Below are positions 24,681-32,905 of a stretch of 35,012 nt of DNA, one piece after another. Within the stretch, counting starts at the first letter, position 1, and every line of letters begins with the position of its first letter. Source of the stretch: Natrialba hulunbeirensis JCM 10989 (GTDB taxonomy: Archaea; Halobacteriota; Halobacteria; Halobacteriales; Natrialbaceae); contig NZ_AOIM01000041.1 of NCBI RefSeq assembly GCF_000337575.1, positions 78,814-113,825 of the forward strand, given 5' to 3'. The notes beneath the pieces were generated by a model that saw only the letters and a program-made list of their open reading frames with translations, had not been told where the DNA came from and made no database searches. The position numbers and the translations under genes were made by a program.

Positions 24681-27600
24681 AGTGTCGTCACATCCAGGAT
24701 ATTCACGATCTTGCCACGGCCACGAACCGTCGCACCGCTCAGCCCGGGCAGATTCGCCATGAACCCCTCGAAGGGTTTGACGACAACTTCCTGCTGGCCG
24801 TGTACGGCATCACAGCGGAGTGCGATCGGCCGCACGTCCTCTCGAATTCGGACGACCATTCCGTGCGCGGGCGTCCGAAGTTCCTGTTCGTCGCCGTCGA
24901 ACGTACTCGAGTTCGTCGTTCCGTCGTCGGACGCCGATGCGAGTACGTTGTCGAGATCGAGGACCGGCGTACCGGTGCCGGTGTTGGTGTTGGTGTTGGT
25001 GTCGGTATCGGTGCCGGTGCCGGTTTCGGTGTTTGTGCCGGTGTCAGTACCGATACTCGACTCTGCATGGTCGGCTGTCTCGTCAGCCGTGTCGGATACG
25101 TCAGCACGGTTTGAGCCGACCGCGGCATCCGCAGTCGCGTCCGAAGCCACATCGGTACCCACTGCGGAGTCGGTGTCGGCGGCACGTGCTTCGTCGTCGC
25201 GAAGCACCGGGTCGCCGTCTTCGGTTTCGACCAGTTCGACCGGTACGATGTCCGAGACGGCTTTCGTGGGAATACCGTACTCTTCGCCACCGCTTTCGAC
25301 GAAGAGTACGTCGTCGATCGCGATCGAGACGGGAACCGTCATCGTCACGGTCGTTCCCTCACCGGGCTCGCTGTCGATTTCGACCGTCCCGTCTAGGTCT
25401 TCGATTGTTCGCTTGACGACGTCCATCCCGACACCGCGGCCGCTGACGTCGGTAACTTCGCTCGCGGTCGACAGCCCAGGATGGAAGATGAGTTCGGTAA
25501 CGTCCTCGTCGGTGAGGTCGGCGGCGTCGGCTTCCGAGAGCACGTCTGCGTCGGCCGCCTCGGATCGAAGCCGTTCGGGATCGAGACCACTGCCGTCGTC
25601 CGAAACCGAGATCGTCACTCGGTCGCGTTCCCGTTCGGCCGTCACCTCGACCGTTCCCTCTTCGGGTTTGTCGGACTCTGCCCGTTCCGACGGCGATTCG
25701 ATACCGTGGTCGACCGCGTTTCGCACGAGGTGGATCAGCGGATCGCGCAGCTGGTCGAGAATACTCCGGTCGAGTTCGACGTCTTCGCCGGTCATCTCGA
25801 AGGCGACGGTCTTCTCCTGCTCGCGTGCGATGTCCCGGACGACCCGCGGCAGTCGGTTTGCGACCGTCCGCAGTGGAACGAGACGGACGTCCATCACCGT
25901 CTCCTGGAGATCCGTCGTCAGCGATTCGAGATCGTCGAGTTCGGCTGTGATTGCACCGGCGTCTGCCACCGCCTCGGCGAACTCACCGGATTCGACCTCG
26001 TGACGAAGGCGGACGCGACTCGTCACCAGCCCCTCAACGAGCGTCAGCAACTCGTCGATCTGCTCGACATCGACGCGGACGGACTGGGTTTCGTCCCCCT
26101 CTCGTTCGGTATCCGGACGCGCTGCTGTCTCCGGGACCGTGATGTCGGGAATCTCGAGATTCGGTTCCTCGACGACCGGCCCGCTGTCGGCTTCGGTGCC
26201 GAATCCGGCCGTAGCGTCGACAGTGGCGTCGGCTTCGGACTCGGACTCGGCTGTGTCCGTTTCGTCGAACCCGCCGGGACTCGAGTACTCCTCGCCGAGC
26301 GACCCACGCTGTGGATCGGTGTCGATGTCGGCAGCGTCGTCACCGAAGTCGATATCGAGGTCTGCGAACGCGTCGTCCTCGAGGGTGTCGTCTCCGTCAT
26401 CCGAATCGCTCTCCCAGTCGTCGAACGAGTCGGGTTCGGAGAAGCTGCCTGCGTCAGCGTCCACGTCGCTCGTGAACGCGTCAGCGTCTGTTGCATCCGC
26501 TCTGTCGCTATCGCTGTCACCGAAGGCGACATCGTCCTGAATCGACGGGTTGAACGGCGTGTCCGCGGTCGCGAACTCGCTGTCGTCAGCCACGGTTGTG
26601 AACTCAGAGTCAGTTGTGTCCGTCCCGTTATCTGCGGACGTGTCCGTGGCGTCATCGGCAGCCACGTTCGCGTTTACGTCTGCGTCACCGTCGTCCGCTA
26701 CGTCCACGGACTCCTCGCCAGACGACTCCGCTGGCTCGAATTCAGTATCGAGGTCGGAGTCGTTGCTGGAGTCGACAGCAAAGTCGGACTCACTGCTGGA
26801 GTCAACCTCGAGTCCGGAGTCGAAGTCGGAGTCCGTCTCGTCATCGACCGGCGACGGGGACTCAGAGTCGGCCGTCGGGGCGGAGTCAGAGTCACCATCA
26901 TCGGTGAACTTGGAGTCAGAGGCAGCGTCGACTGTAAATTCGGAGTCAGACTCAGACTCAGACCCAGAGTCAGACTCAGACTCAGAGTCAATGTCCGACG
27001 CGGGCTCGAGTGCAGCCTCGTCTTCGACTGCCTCGCCGAGTCCGTCATCGACAGTCTCGGAGTCCGCTGGCGGTACTGACTCGTCGGTTTCGGTAACCGA
27101 GACCGACGTCTCGTCCGCCGGTGTGTCGGTTGCGTCCGTGGTACCAAACACGTCAGCAGCGTCGGCTGCTGTGTCACTCGTGTGACCGAACGGCGTCGTA
27201 CTCGAGTCCGTGTCAGTGTCAGTATCGGTGTCGGCATCTTCGAACCAGGATGCGACGTCGTCGGATCCACGGTCGTCGTCTGCGGCTGTGGTTGTAGTTG
27301 TGGTTGTGGTCGTGGTTGTCGAGTCGGACGCTGTGTCGTCGCTGTCGTCCGCCGCGGTCTGGCCGTCGTCGACGTCGATGCCGAAGTCGAACGCGCTGTC
27401 GTCGGGTGATTCGGTCGGCTCCGATACGTTGGAGCCGTCGTCGGTCACTTCCGAGCTATCGCCAGCAGCAATTATCTCATCCGACTCGTCTACACCGGTG
27501 TCAACTGACTCGGTACCCTCGACTTCGGCATCGGTATCCGTTTCGGTCTCAGTAACGGTGTCAGTCGGCTCATCCGCACTGATACCGGTCTCAGCCACCA

Positions 27601-29239
27601 CACCCGCATCGGTTTCGGAATCGATGCGCTCGTCTGTCTCGGCCGCACCTGCCGTCGGAGATTCGCCGCCAGATGCTTCATCAGCTGCCACATCCACGAC
27701 GGACGCTGTCTCTTCGGGCACAGACTCGTTGACCAACAGGTCGTCGAGTTCCTCGTCTGAAACCGCCGTAGCGGTGTCGGTCTGGGGGTCGGTCCCGGGT
27801 TCGAGTTCCGATTCGGACTCGGGATCGGACTCGAACTCAGACTCAGACTCGGGCTCGGGCTCGGATTCCACACTGTCAACCGACTCCGAACCCGCTCCAG
27901 CCAGGAACGGCTCGTCCGGGTCCGCTGCATCCCCGAGGAGTTCGTCCATGCTGACTTCGTCTTCCTGATCGAACTCGTCGAACTCGAGTTCGTCGAGTTC
28001 GTCCTGGAGTTCGTCGAAGCCGACGGTGTCGACCTCGGATTTGAGTTCGGCGAAGACGGCCTCTGCGTCGTCGACTTCGTCGTCCGGTGAGCCGGGATCA
28101 ACTGCCGGTGCCGGCGACTCCGCTCTCGCCGTATCAGGCGAGTCCTCGACTGCGTCCGTGGCGGCGTCGCCGACGGGTTCGGCCGCACTGTCGCCACCAG
28201 CGTCGACCGCACCTGTGGCGTCCGCCAGATTTTCTTCCTCGAAGTCGGCATCCGCGTCGGCGAGCAGGTCGTCGAACGAGCCTGCATCGCCCATGTCGTC
28301 GAAGACGTCGAGGTCGCTGTCGTCGACTTCTTCGACCTTCTCATCGAGGTCGTCGAACTCCGTGAACTCATCGAGCAGGTCGTCGACCTCGAGGTCCTGT
28401 GCTTCGTCCGCGCTCAACGCAGCCCCCGGAGCGGGTTCCGGTTCGGAACCGTCACCGGTCGCGACAGCGGCGAACTCCTCGGAGACATCGACGAGTTCGA
28501 ACTCGGCAACCTCGCCAACCGGGTCGAGCCCCGACGCAATCGACTCCTCGCCGACCGCGCTGCCGAAGATTGCATCGAACGTCGCGCCGTAAGCACCGTC
28601 TGCGATCGTCTGACGGTCTGGTACAGTGCCGATCAGATCGAACGCATCGATGAGTGCTTCGACGACCAGCAAGCCGTTGTCGAGGTCGTCGTGGCCGTGT
28701 GGGCCACGTCCGTCGCCCGCCGCGTCGGTATCGACCTCGATACGCGCAAAGTAGGCGTTGTGGTTGGCGTCCGCCGGTGGCTCGAATCGTGAAAGCACGT
28801 CCTCGATCTCACCCTGTGACGGTTCCGTGAGACCGACCGTCGCGTCCGCGTCACCGACAGCGGCTGCGGACTCGAGTTGCGCTCGGAGCGCGTCGATCGT
28901 CGGCTGGGGGTCGGTCTGGATCTCGCCCTCGAGTGCGACCTCTTCGATCAACTTCTCGAGTTCGTCGACGCCGTCGAAGATGGCGTCCATCAGCTCCGGC
29001 GTGACCTCGAGTCTGTCGCGGCGGACGGCGTCTAGCACGTCCTCGATCGCGTGGGCGAGATCGCTCGCGGACTCGAGTCCCGCCGCGCCGCAGTTGCCTT
29101 TGAGCGTGTGGGCGATGCGGAAGATGTTCTCCATGGCCTCGGCGTCGTCGGGCGAGCGCTCGAGTGTCAGGAGCGCGTTGTTCAGTTCCGTGATGCGGTC
29201 TTCGCTCTCGCGAACGAAGTCGGTCCAGTACTCTGTCAT
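24677..29239 (-). CDS. cheA: Chemotaxis histidine kinase CheA with ~760-residue acidic linker
   Basis: This 1520-residue sensor kinase is about twice the usual haloarchaeal length. Domains in order: HPt (1-110, phospho-His H44 in RIAHTLKGN); a P2-like regulator-binding region (about 150-270); a low-complexity Asp/Glu/Ser/Thr linker (about 290-1050); the dimerisation helices (from about 1053); and the HATPase domain with N box HLVRNAVDHG (about 1176), G1 DDGSGLD (about 1213) and G2 GRGVGMDVVK (about 1268). The CheW-like P5 domain runs from ~1300 to the end and is interrupted by a ~75-residue Thr/Asp/Gly/Asn insert (about 1350-1425). All catalytic elements are intact. It overlaps cheB at its start (ATGA). 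Confidence 0.95.
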   Translation of the reverse strand: MTEYWTDFVRESEDRITELNNALLTLERSPDDAEAMENIFRIAHTLKGNCGAAGLESASDLAHAIEDVLDAVRRDRLEVTPELMDAIFDGVDELEKLIEEVALEGEIQTDPQPTIDALRAQLESAAAVGDADATVGLTEPSQGEIEDVLSRFEPPADANHNAYFARIEVDTDAAGDGRGPHGHDDLDNGLLVVEALIDAFDLIGTVPDRQTIADGAYGATFDAIFGSAVGEESIASGLDPVGEVAEFELVDVSEEFAAVATGDGSEPEPAPGAALSADEAQDLEVDDLLDEFTEFDDLDEKVEEVDDSDLDVFDDMGDAGSFDDLLADADADFEEENLADATGAVDAGGDSAAEPVGDAATDAVEDSPDTARAESPAPAVDPGSPDDEVDDAEAVFAELKSEVDTVGFDELQDELDELEFDEFDQEDEVSMDELLGDAADPDEPFLAGAGSESVDSVESEPEPESESEFESDPESESELEPGTDPQTDTATAVSDEELDDLLVNESVPEETASVVDVAADEASGGESPTAGAAETDERIDSETDAGVVAETGISADEPTDTVTETETDTDAEVEGTESVDTGVDESDEIIAAGDSSEVTDDGSNVSEPTESPDDSAFDFGIDVDDGQTAADDSDDTASDSTTTTTTTTTTTAADDDRGSDDVASWFEDADTDTDTDTDSSTTPFGHTSDTAADAADVFGTTDATDTPADETSVSVTETDESVPPADSETVDDGLGEAVEDEAALEPASDIDSESESDSGSESESDSEFTVDAASDSKFTDDGDSDSAPTADSESPSPVDDETDSDFDSGLEVDSSSESDFAVDSSNDSDLDTEFEPAESSGEESVDVADDGDADVNANVAADDATDTSADNGTDTTDSEFTTVADDSEFATADTPFNPSIQDDVAFGDSDSDRADATDADAFTSDVDADAGSFSEPDSFDDWESDSDDGDDTLEDDAFADLDIDFGDDAADIDTDPQRGSLGEEYSSPGGFDETDTAESESEADATVDATAGFGTEADSGPVVEEPNLEIPDITVPETAARPDTEREGDETQSVRVDVEQIDELLTLVEGLVTSRVRLRHEVESGEFAEAVADAGAITAELDDLESLTTDLQETVMDVRLVPLRTVANRLPRVVRDIAREQEKTVAFEMTGEDVELDRSILDQLRDPLIHLVRNAVDHGIESPSERAESDKPEEGTVEVTAERERDRVTISVSDDGSGLDPERLRSEAADADVLSEADAADLTDEDVTELIFHPGLSTASEVTDVSGRGVGMDVVKRTIEDLDGTVEIDSEPGEGTTVTMTVPVSIAIDDVLFVESGGEEYGIPTKAVSDIVPVELVETEDGDPVLRDDEARAADTDSAVGTDVASDATADAAVGSNRADVSDTADETADHAESSIGTDTGTNTETGTGTDTDTNTNTNTGTGTPVLDLDNVLASASDDGTTNSSTFDGDEQELRTPAHGMVVRIREDVRPIALRCDAVHGQQEVVVKPFEGFMANLPGLSGATVRGRGKIVNILDVTTL

Positions 29240-30588
29240 CGGGTATCACTGGCGGTGTCGCCGCCGTTGTGGTCGGTTGTCTCTGCAAACGTGTCGACGA
29301 TCGTCGGGACGATCACATCGTCCGGAGCGACGGTCTCAACACAACCCGTTTCGATTGCCTGACAGGGGATTCCAAAGACGGGGCTGGTCGCCTCGTTCTG
29401 GGCGATCGTATAGCCCCCAGCGTCGGCGATTGCCTCGATTCCGGCAGCACCGTCACTGCCCATCCCCGTGAGGACGACCCCACAGAGCGCGCCGGTGACG
29501 TGTGTTGCCGCGGTTTCCATCGTTTCGTCGATTGCCGGCCGAAGTCCGTGACGACGGGGGCCATCGTCGAGGGTGACCTCGAGTGTGGTCCCGACGCCCT
29601 CGTCGCAGCCATCGCTGGCAGACGAGTCGGCTGCGGCGGCGTCGGTCACCTGCATGTGGAATCCGCCTGGGGCGACGAGTGCCTCGCCAGGACCGACGTG
29701 GTCGCCATCCGTCGCCTCGCGAACCGCGTACTCGCTGTGTGAGTCGAGGCGTGTCGCGAAGCGACCCGTGAACTCGGGTGGCATGTGCTGGACGATCAGC
29801 ACCGTCGCTTCAAGCGTCCGAGGTAACTGAGCGAACAGCCGTTCTGCGATCTTCGGGCCGCCGGTCGACGCGCCGATAACGATGACCGGTGCCGTCGTCG
29901 AGGCAAGCTCGTCTGGCACTGTCCGGTCGTCCTCAGCAGGAGCCGATGTCGACCAGTTCTTTGTACCTGCACCTGCATCTGTGTCTGGATTCGAACTCGG
30001 CCCCTGCGTCGATGCGGCCGCACCGGTCGGCCCGGCCGCTCCACTTCGTGCAGTTTTCGTCGACCCGGCCGTCGAGACCGATCCGGATCCCGCACCCACC
30101 GGCGTCGTCGCTGACGCCGAGGATCCCGTCGCCGACTCGAGTGCAGACGAGGTTGCGTACGCACTCGCTGATGCTCGCGCGAGAGCGAGCGCGGAAATAT
30201 CGGCGTCTGCGAGTTCATCGACCGCCTCGACGACATCGTCGGCGAGATGGGCGATGTTTCGCGACCCCGAGCCGTCGGGTTTCGGGAGGAACTCGATCGC
30301 GCCGCGCTCGAGTGCATCGAGCGTGGCGTCGGTTCCCTCGTCCGTGTAGGCGCTGAGCATGAGAATGAGCGTTGGGTTCTGCGCCATAATGCGTTCGACG
30401 GCCTCGATACCGTTCATTTCGGGCATCTCGACGTCCATCGTCACGACGGCAGGGTCGAACTCGGCTGCGGTGTCGACCGCTTCGACACCGTTGGTTGCCG
30501 TTTTGACCTCGTAGCCGGCCTCGGTGAGCGCGTTGCCGATGACTGTTCGCATAAATCTGGAGTCGTCGACAACGAGTACTCGCGTCAT
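29236..30588 (-). CDS. cheB: Receptor methylesterase CheB (response regulator-linked)
   Basis: This 450-residue protein has an N-terminal receiver domain (acidic pair D8/D9, phospho-acceptor D52, K103). A ~90-residue Ala/Ser/Thr/Gly linker (about 135-230) is longer than the usual ~25. The C-terminal methylesterase domain has catalytic S241 (GASTGGP), H268 (VQHMPP) and D379 (GMGSDGA). Phosphorylation by CheA activates removal of receptor methyl groups and glutamine deamidation. A low-complexity Asp/Ser insert also interrupts the esterase domain near 318-332. The frame is open to 30711, but the ATG at 30588 overlaps the cheY stop (ATGA) and begins the receiver (MTRVLVVDDS). Confidence 0.96.
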   Translation of the reverse strand: MTRVLVVDDSRFMRTVIGNALTEAGYEVKTATNGVEAVDTAAEFDPAVVTMDVEMPEMNGIEAVERIMAQNPTLILMLSAYTDEGTDATLDALERGAIEFLPKPDGSGSRNIAHLADDVVEAVDELADADISALALARASASAYATSSALESATGSSASATTPVGAGSGSVSTAGSTKTARSGAAGPTGAAASTQGPSSNPDTDAGAGTKNWSTSAPAEDDRTVPDELASTTAPVIVIGASTGGPKIAERLFAQLPRTLEATVLIVQHMPPEFTGRFATRLDSHSEYAVREATDGDHVGPGEALVAPGGFHMQVTDAAAADSSASDGCDEGVGTTLEVTLDDGPRRHGLRPAIDETMETAATHVTGALCGVVLTGMGSDGAAGIEAIADAGGYTIAQNEATSPVFGIPCQAIETGCVETVAPDDVIVPTIVDTFAETTDHNGGDTASDTR

Positions 30589-30947
30589 GCCGCAATGACG
30601 TCTGTGAGCGCCTTCCTGACGCTTGGCTCTTCGAACGGTTTCGTGACGTAGCCGTCGGCCCCGGCCTTGACGGCCAGTTTCATCTTCTCTCGCTGCCCGA
30701 CACTTGTACACATGATGACACGTGCGTCGGGATCGATCTTCTTGATGGCCGCGGTAGCCTTGATCCCGTTACACTTGGGCATCACGATGTCCATCATCAC
30801 GATATCGGGATCGTGTTCCTTGTACAGTTTGACTGCTTCAGCACCGTTAGACGCCTCGCCGATAATGCGGTGATCCTGCTCGAGGATCTGACGAAGGAGA
30901 TTCCGCATAAAATGTGAGTCGTCTACGATGAGCACCCCTGTCGACAT
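30585..30947 (-). CDS. cheY: Chemotaxis response regulator CheY
   Basis: This 120-residue single receiver domain has the acidic pair D9/D10, phospho-acceptor D53 (VMMDIVMP), T81, Y100 and K103 all in place. It carries the CheA signal to the motility machinery; in archaea this goes through the CheF/ArlCDE adaptors, which are not in this window. It is the first gene of the che operon, and its stop overlaps the cheB start. Upstream, TATA-like elements and a palindrome mark the probable operon promoter. Confidence 0.96.
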   Translation of the reverse strand: MSTGVLIVDDSHFMRNLLRQILEQDHRIIGEASNGAEAVKLYKEHDPDIVMMDIVMPKCNGIKATAAIKKIDPDARVIMCTSVGQREKMKLAVKAGADGYVTKPFEEPSVRKALTDVIAA

Positions 30948-30972
30948 TCACTAGTACACCACATTCTCGTAC

Positions 30973-30991
30973 CGATACAACTACCATAAAT
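30973..30991 (-). promoter_or_regulatory. Probable promoter of the che operon
   Basis: On the minus strand two TATA-like elements lie upstream of cheY. One is TTTATG at about 30985-30990 (about 41 nt from the ATG). The other is TTGTATC at about 30974-30980 (about 29 nt, suited to a leaderless transcript). I cannot tell which is used. Confidence 0.45.
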
Positions 30992-31003
30992 GCTGTCTCT
31001 CGA

Positions 31004-31019
31004 TTATCAGTCGTGATAA
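31004..31019. promoter_or_regulatory. Perfect palindrome upstream of the che operon (possible operator)
   Basis: TTATCA-gtcg-TGATAA is a perfect 6-bp inverted repeat with a 4-nt spacer. It sits just upstream of the candidate TATA elements of cheY, where activators or repressors bind in archaea. No matching regulator gene is evident in the window. Confidence 0.4.
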
Positions 31020-31088
31020 GTGATACGTCCTATGAGGGGCGTGTCGATAACAGCAGGATCTCGCGTTCACTGAACGGGTCGAGACGGC

Positions 31089-31919
31089 TCAGGATTCGAG
31101 CACGGAAACGTGACTCTCGACCTGTCCGGAGGCGAGTAACATCGCCTCGACATCGACGACTGGCGTCGCCTCGACGACAGTCCGGGGTGACACAGCGCCA
31201 GCAGCGTCATCAGTTACTGTCACGTCGCGTCCTGATTCAGCATCTGCACTCGCCGGTCGCGTCTCCGTCGACGCCGCATCGACGGCTTCGATGACCGCAC
31301 CACTGGGGCTCTCGAGGCCGCTTTCCGCCGTCTGTTCGCCTACCGGTCCACTGTTGGCACCACTGGCACGGCCACCGCGTCGCGAACCGCCACGTCCCGA
31401 TCCTGCTGCCGACTCGGTGGCAGCCGTTCGTTCTTGCTTGACGAGTGCGCTCACGAGCGGGTGCTCGAGTGCGTCCCCGTCGAAGACGCTGTCCGTAATC
31501 GTTTCGTCGTCGAACACGTCGCTTTCCGGAATCGCATCGACGCCGTAGACGTCGTTGACGCGGATCGCAGCGGCCTGTTCGTCGGCGTTGCGCTCGAAGA
31601 CGAGCAGTTGTTCGCGGTCGCCATCCGACAGCTCCGCCGGGAAGTGAACGGTCGGATCGATAACGGCCGTAATCTCACCACGGAGATCAGTCACCCCTTC
31701 GATCGCAGCCGGCGAGCGTGGCACCTGCGTCATATCCGTCGGTATTTCGGTCGTCGTCCGAACGTCGTTGACCGGTACGGCGAGACGATGTGTACCGACG
31801 CTGAAGAAGACGAACCGAACGCGGTCTTCTTCCTCGCGCTCTGACCGCGACGGTCGCGGCCGCTCGTTTTCCCTGTTGATGTCGATCCCGAGTACTTTCT
31901 CGGGCAACTCCGGGGCCAT
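31089..31919 (-). CDS. cheW: CheW coupling protein with low-complexity insert
   Basis: This 276-residue adaptor bridges receptors and CheA. Residues 33-160 follow the CheW SH3-like fold (VRFVFFSVGTHRLAVPV, then GVTDLRGEITAVIDPTV, then ERNADEQAAAIRVNDVYGV). The final strand-helix of the domain (TPVVDVEAMLL, 252-262) is separated from the rest by an ~85-residue Ala/Gly/Ser/Arg-rich insert (about 165-248). A normal CheW is about 140-170 residues. The frame is open to 32210, but the ATG at 31919 is 31 nt downstream of a TATA box. It has its own promoter and lies 141 nt upstream of cheY. Confidence 0.9.
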   Translation of the reverse strand: MAPELPEKVLGIDINRENERPRPSRSEREEEDRVRFVFFSVGTHRLAVPVNDVRTTTEIPTDMTQVPRSPAAIEGVTDLRGEITAVIDPTVHFPAELSDGDREQLLVFERNADEQAAAIRVNDVYGVDAIPESDVFDDETITDSVFDGDALEHPLVSALVKQERTAATESAAGSGRGGSRRGGRASGANSGPVGEQTAESGLESPSGAVIEAVDAASTETRPASADAESGRDVTVTDDAAGAVSPRTVVEATPVVDVEAMLLASGQVESHVSVLES

Positions 31920-31947
31920 GGTCCTGTTCGTGTATTCCAGTCCAGCG

Positions 31948-31953
31948 ATAAAA
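31948..31953 (-). promoter_or_regulatory. TATA box for cheW
   Basis: The minus strand reads GTTTTATCG, centred about 31 nt upstream of the ATG at 31919. This supports a near-leaderless transcript and that start. Confidence 0.6.
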
Positions 31954-32029
31954 CGTTGACTCCTGTGTCTGTTCACGGTACTGATGACTCGACAGCAGAC
32001 ACGACCCCACGCCGGACGGCGCAAAGTAC

Positions 32030-32036
32030 TTATTAT
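32030..32036 (+). promoter_or_regulatory. TATA box for the second CheW-domain gene
   Basis: TTATTAT is centred about 28 nt upstream of the ATG at 32061. This is leaderless spacing and divergent from the cheW promoter. Confidence 0.6.
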
Positions 32037-32060
32037 CGCCACAAAGTGTGCTAAAACAGG

Positions 32061-32699
32061 ATGACGTCGGCCGTGGACGAAGACAACGAGGCAGACGCAA
32101 CGAGAGACGCAGACGAAGACGAAAACGGACACGGACACGGAAACGGACGAAAAACCACCCCCTCCAATAACGAACACAACACTACCCACGAGACCGCCCA
32201 CCACGAGCACGCCACCACAGAACGATCCGGCATCGACATCGACGTCGATCCGACGAGTTCCCTGCGCGTCCTTACCTTCGACCTCGGCACATCGCAGTAC
32301 TGTGTCCGCGCCGACGCCGTCGCCACCGTCCTCCCCATCGCCGACGCCAGCGGCCTCGACTCGAGTACCGATCCGTGGAACGCCGGCATCGTCACCGCAG
32401 ACGGGACGCGGATTCGCGTCGTCGATCTACACTCGATTTTCGAGGGGACGACCCGCGATCCAGCCAGTCTCGACGATCCGCTCTTGCTCGTCTTTGCCGA
32501 AACCGACACGGACGAGGCCCACTACGGCTGGCTCGTCGACGACGTCGATGTGACACGGACGATTCGGCTCGAGGACATTGCGGCGACACAAACGACGACA
32601 CAGTTCGTCGTCGGCCGACTCGAACTCGACGGTGAACGTGGCGTCGATGGTGACGACACTGATATCGTCGTCCTCGACGACACTGCACTGCACCGCTGA
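32061..32699 (+). CDS. CheW-domain protein with histidine-rich N-terminal tail
   Basis: This 212-residue protein has a C-terminal CheW-like domain (about 67-210): LRVLTFDLGTSQYCVRADAV, then ADGTRIRVVDLHSIF, then HYGWLVDDVDVTRTIR, ending VVLDDTALHR. It is a divergent paralogue of the neighbouring cheW. The first ~60 residues are acidic and low-complexity, with seven histidines between positions 24 and 50 (GHGHG, NEHNTTHETAHHEH), which could bind metal. The TATA box at 32030-32036 supports the start. It may couple a subset of receptors or compete with CheW; this is inferred only from domain and location. Confidence 0.85.
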   Translation: MTSAVDEDNEADATRDADEDENGHGHGNGRKTTPSNNEHNTTHETAHHEHATTERSGIDIDVDPTSSLRVLTFDLGTSQYCVRADAVATVLPIADASGLDSSTDPWNAGIVTADGTRIRVVDLHSIFEGTTRDPASLDDPLLLVFAETDTDEAHYGWLVDDVDVTRTIRLEDIAATQTTTQFVVGRLELDGERGVDGDDTDIVVLDDTALHR

Positions 32700-32905
32700 G
32701 CTGCTGGCTATCTTTCACTGAAACGACCTCGGCGCGTTCGCTCTGTGATTGTCGAGAGCGTCGCGTCTCCAGTCTGGTACTCGAGTATCGACTACAGAAA
32801 CGGAGGAGTACTCGAGAGTATGTGTGTGCCGGTGACAGATACGGGTACAGTTACGAGCAGGGTGTTCCGCTAGATAACTCCGTGGGGCGATGGAGGAGGT
32901 CAGAA

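Noticed and set aside
25481..27079. 532-codon plus-strand frame opposite cheA
   Set aside because: It mirrors the CheA linker and kinase codons; no motif or promoter of its own.
26935..27320. Possible CRISPR or minisatellite array
   Set aside because: The repeats are 6-12 bp, without unique spacers, and keep the cheA reading frame; they are coding low-complexity tracts.
32778..32817. TACTCGAG-type repeats in the region 32700-32905
   Set aside because: CTCGAG is frequent throughout the window, so two nearby copies are not evidence of an operator.
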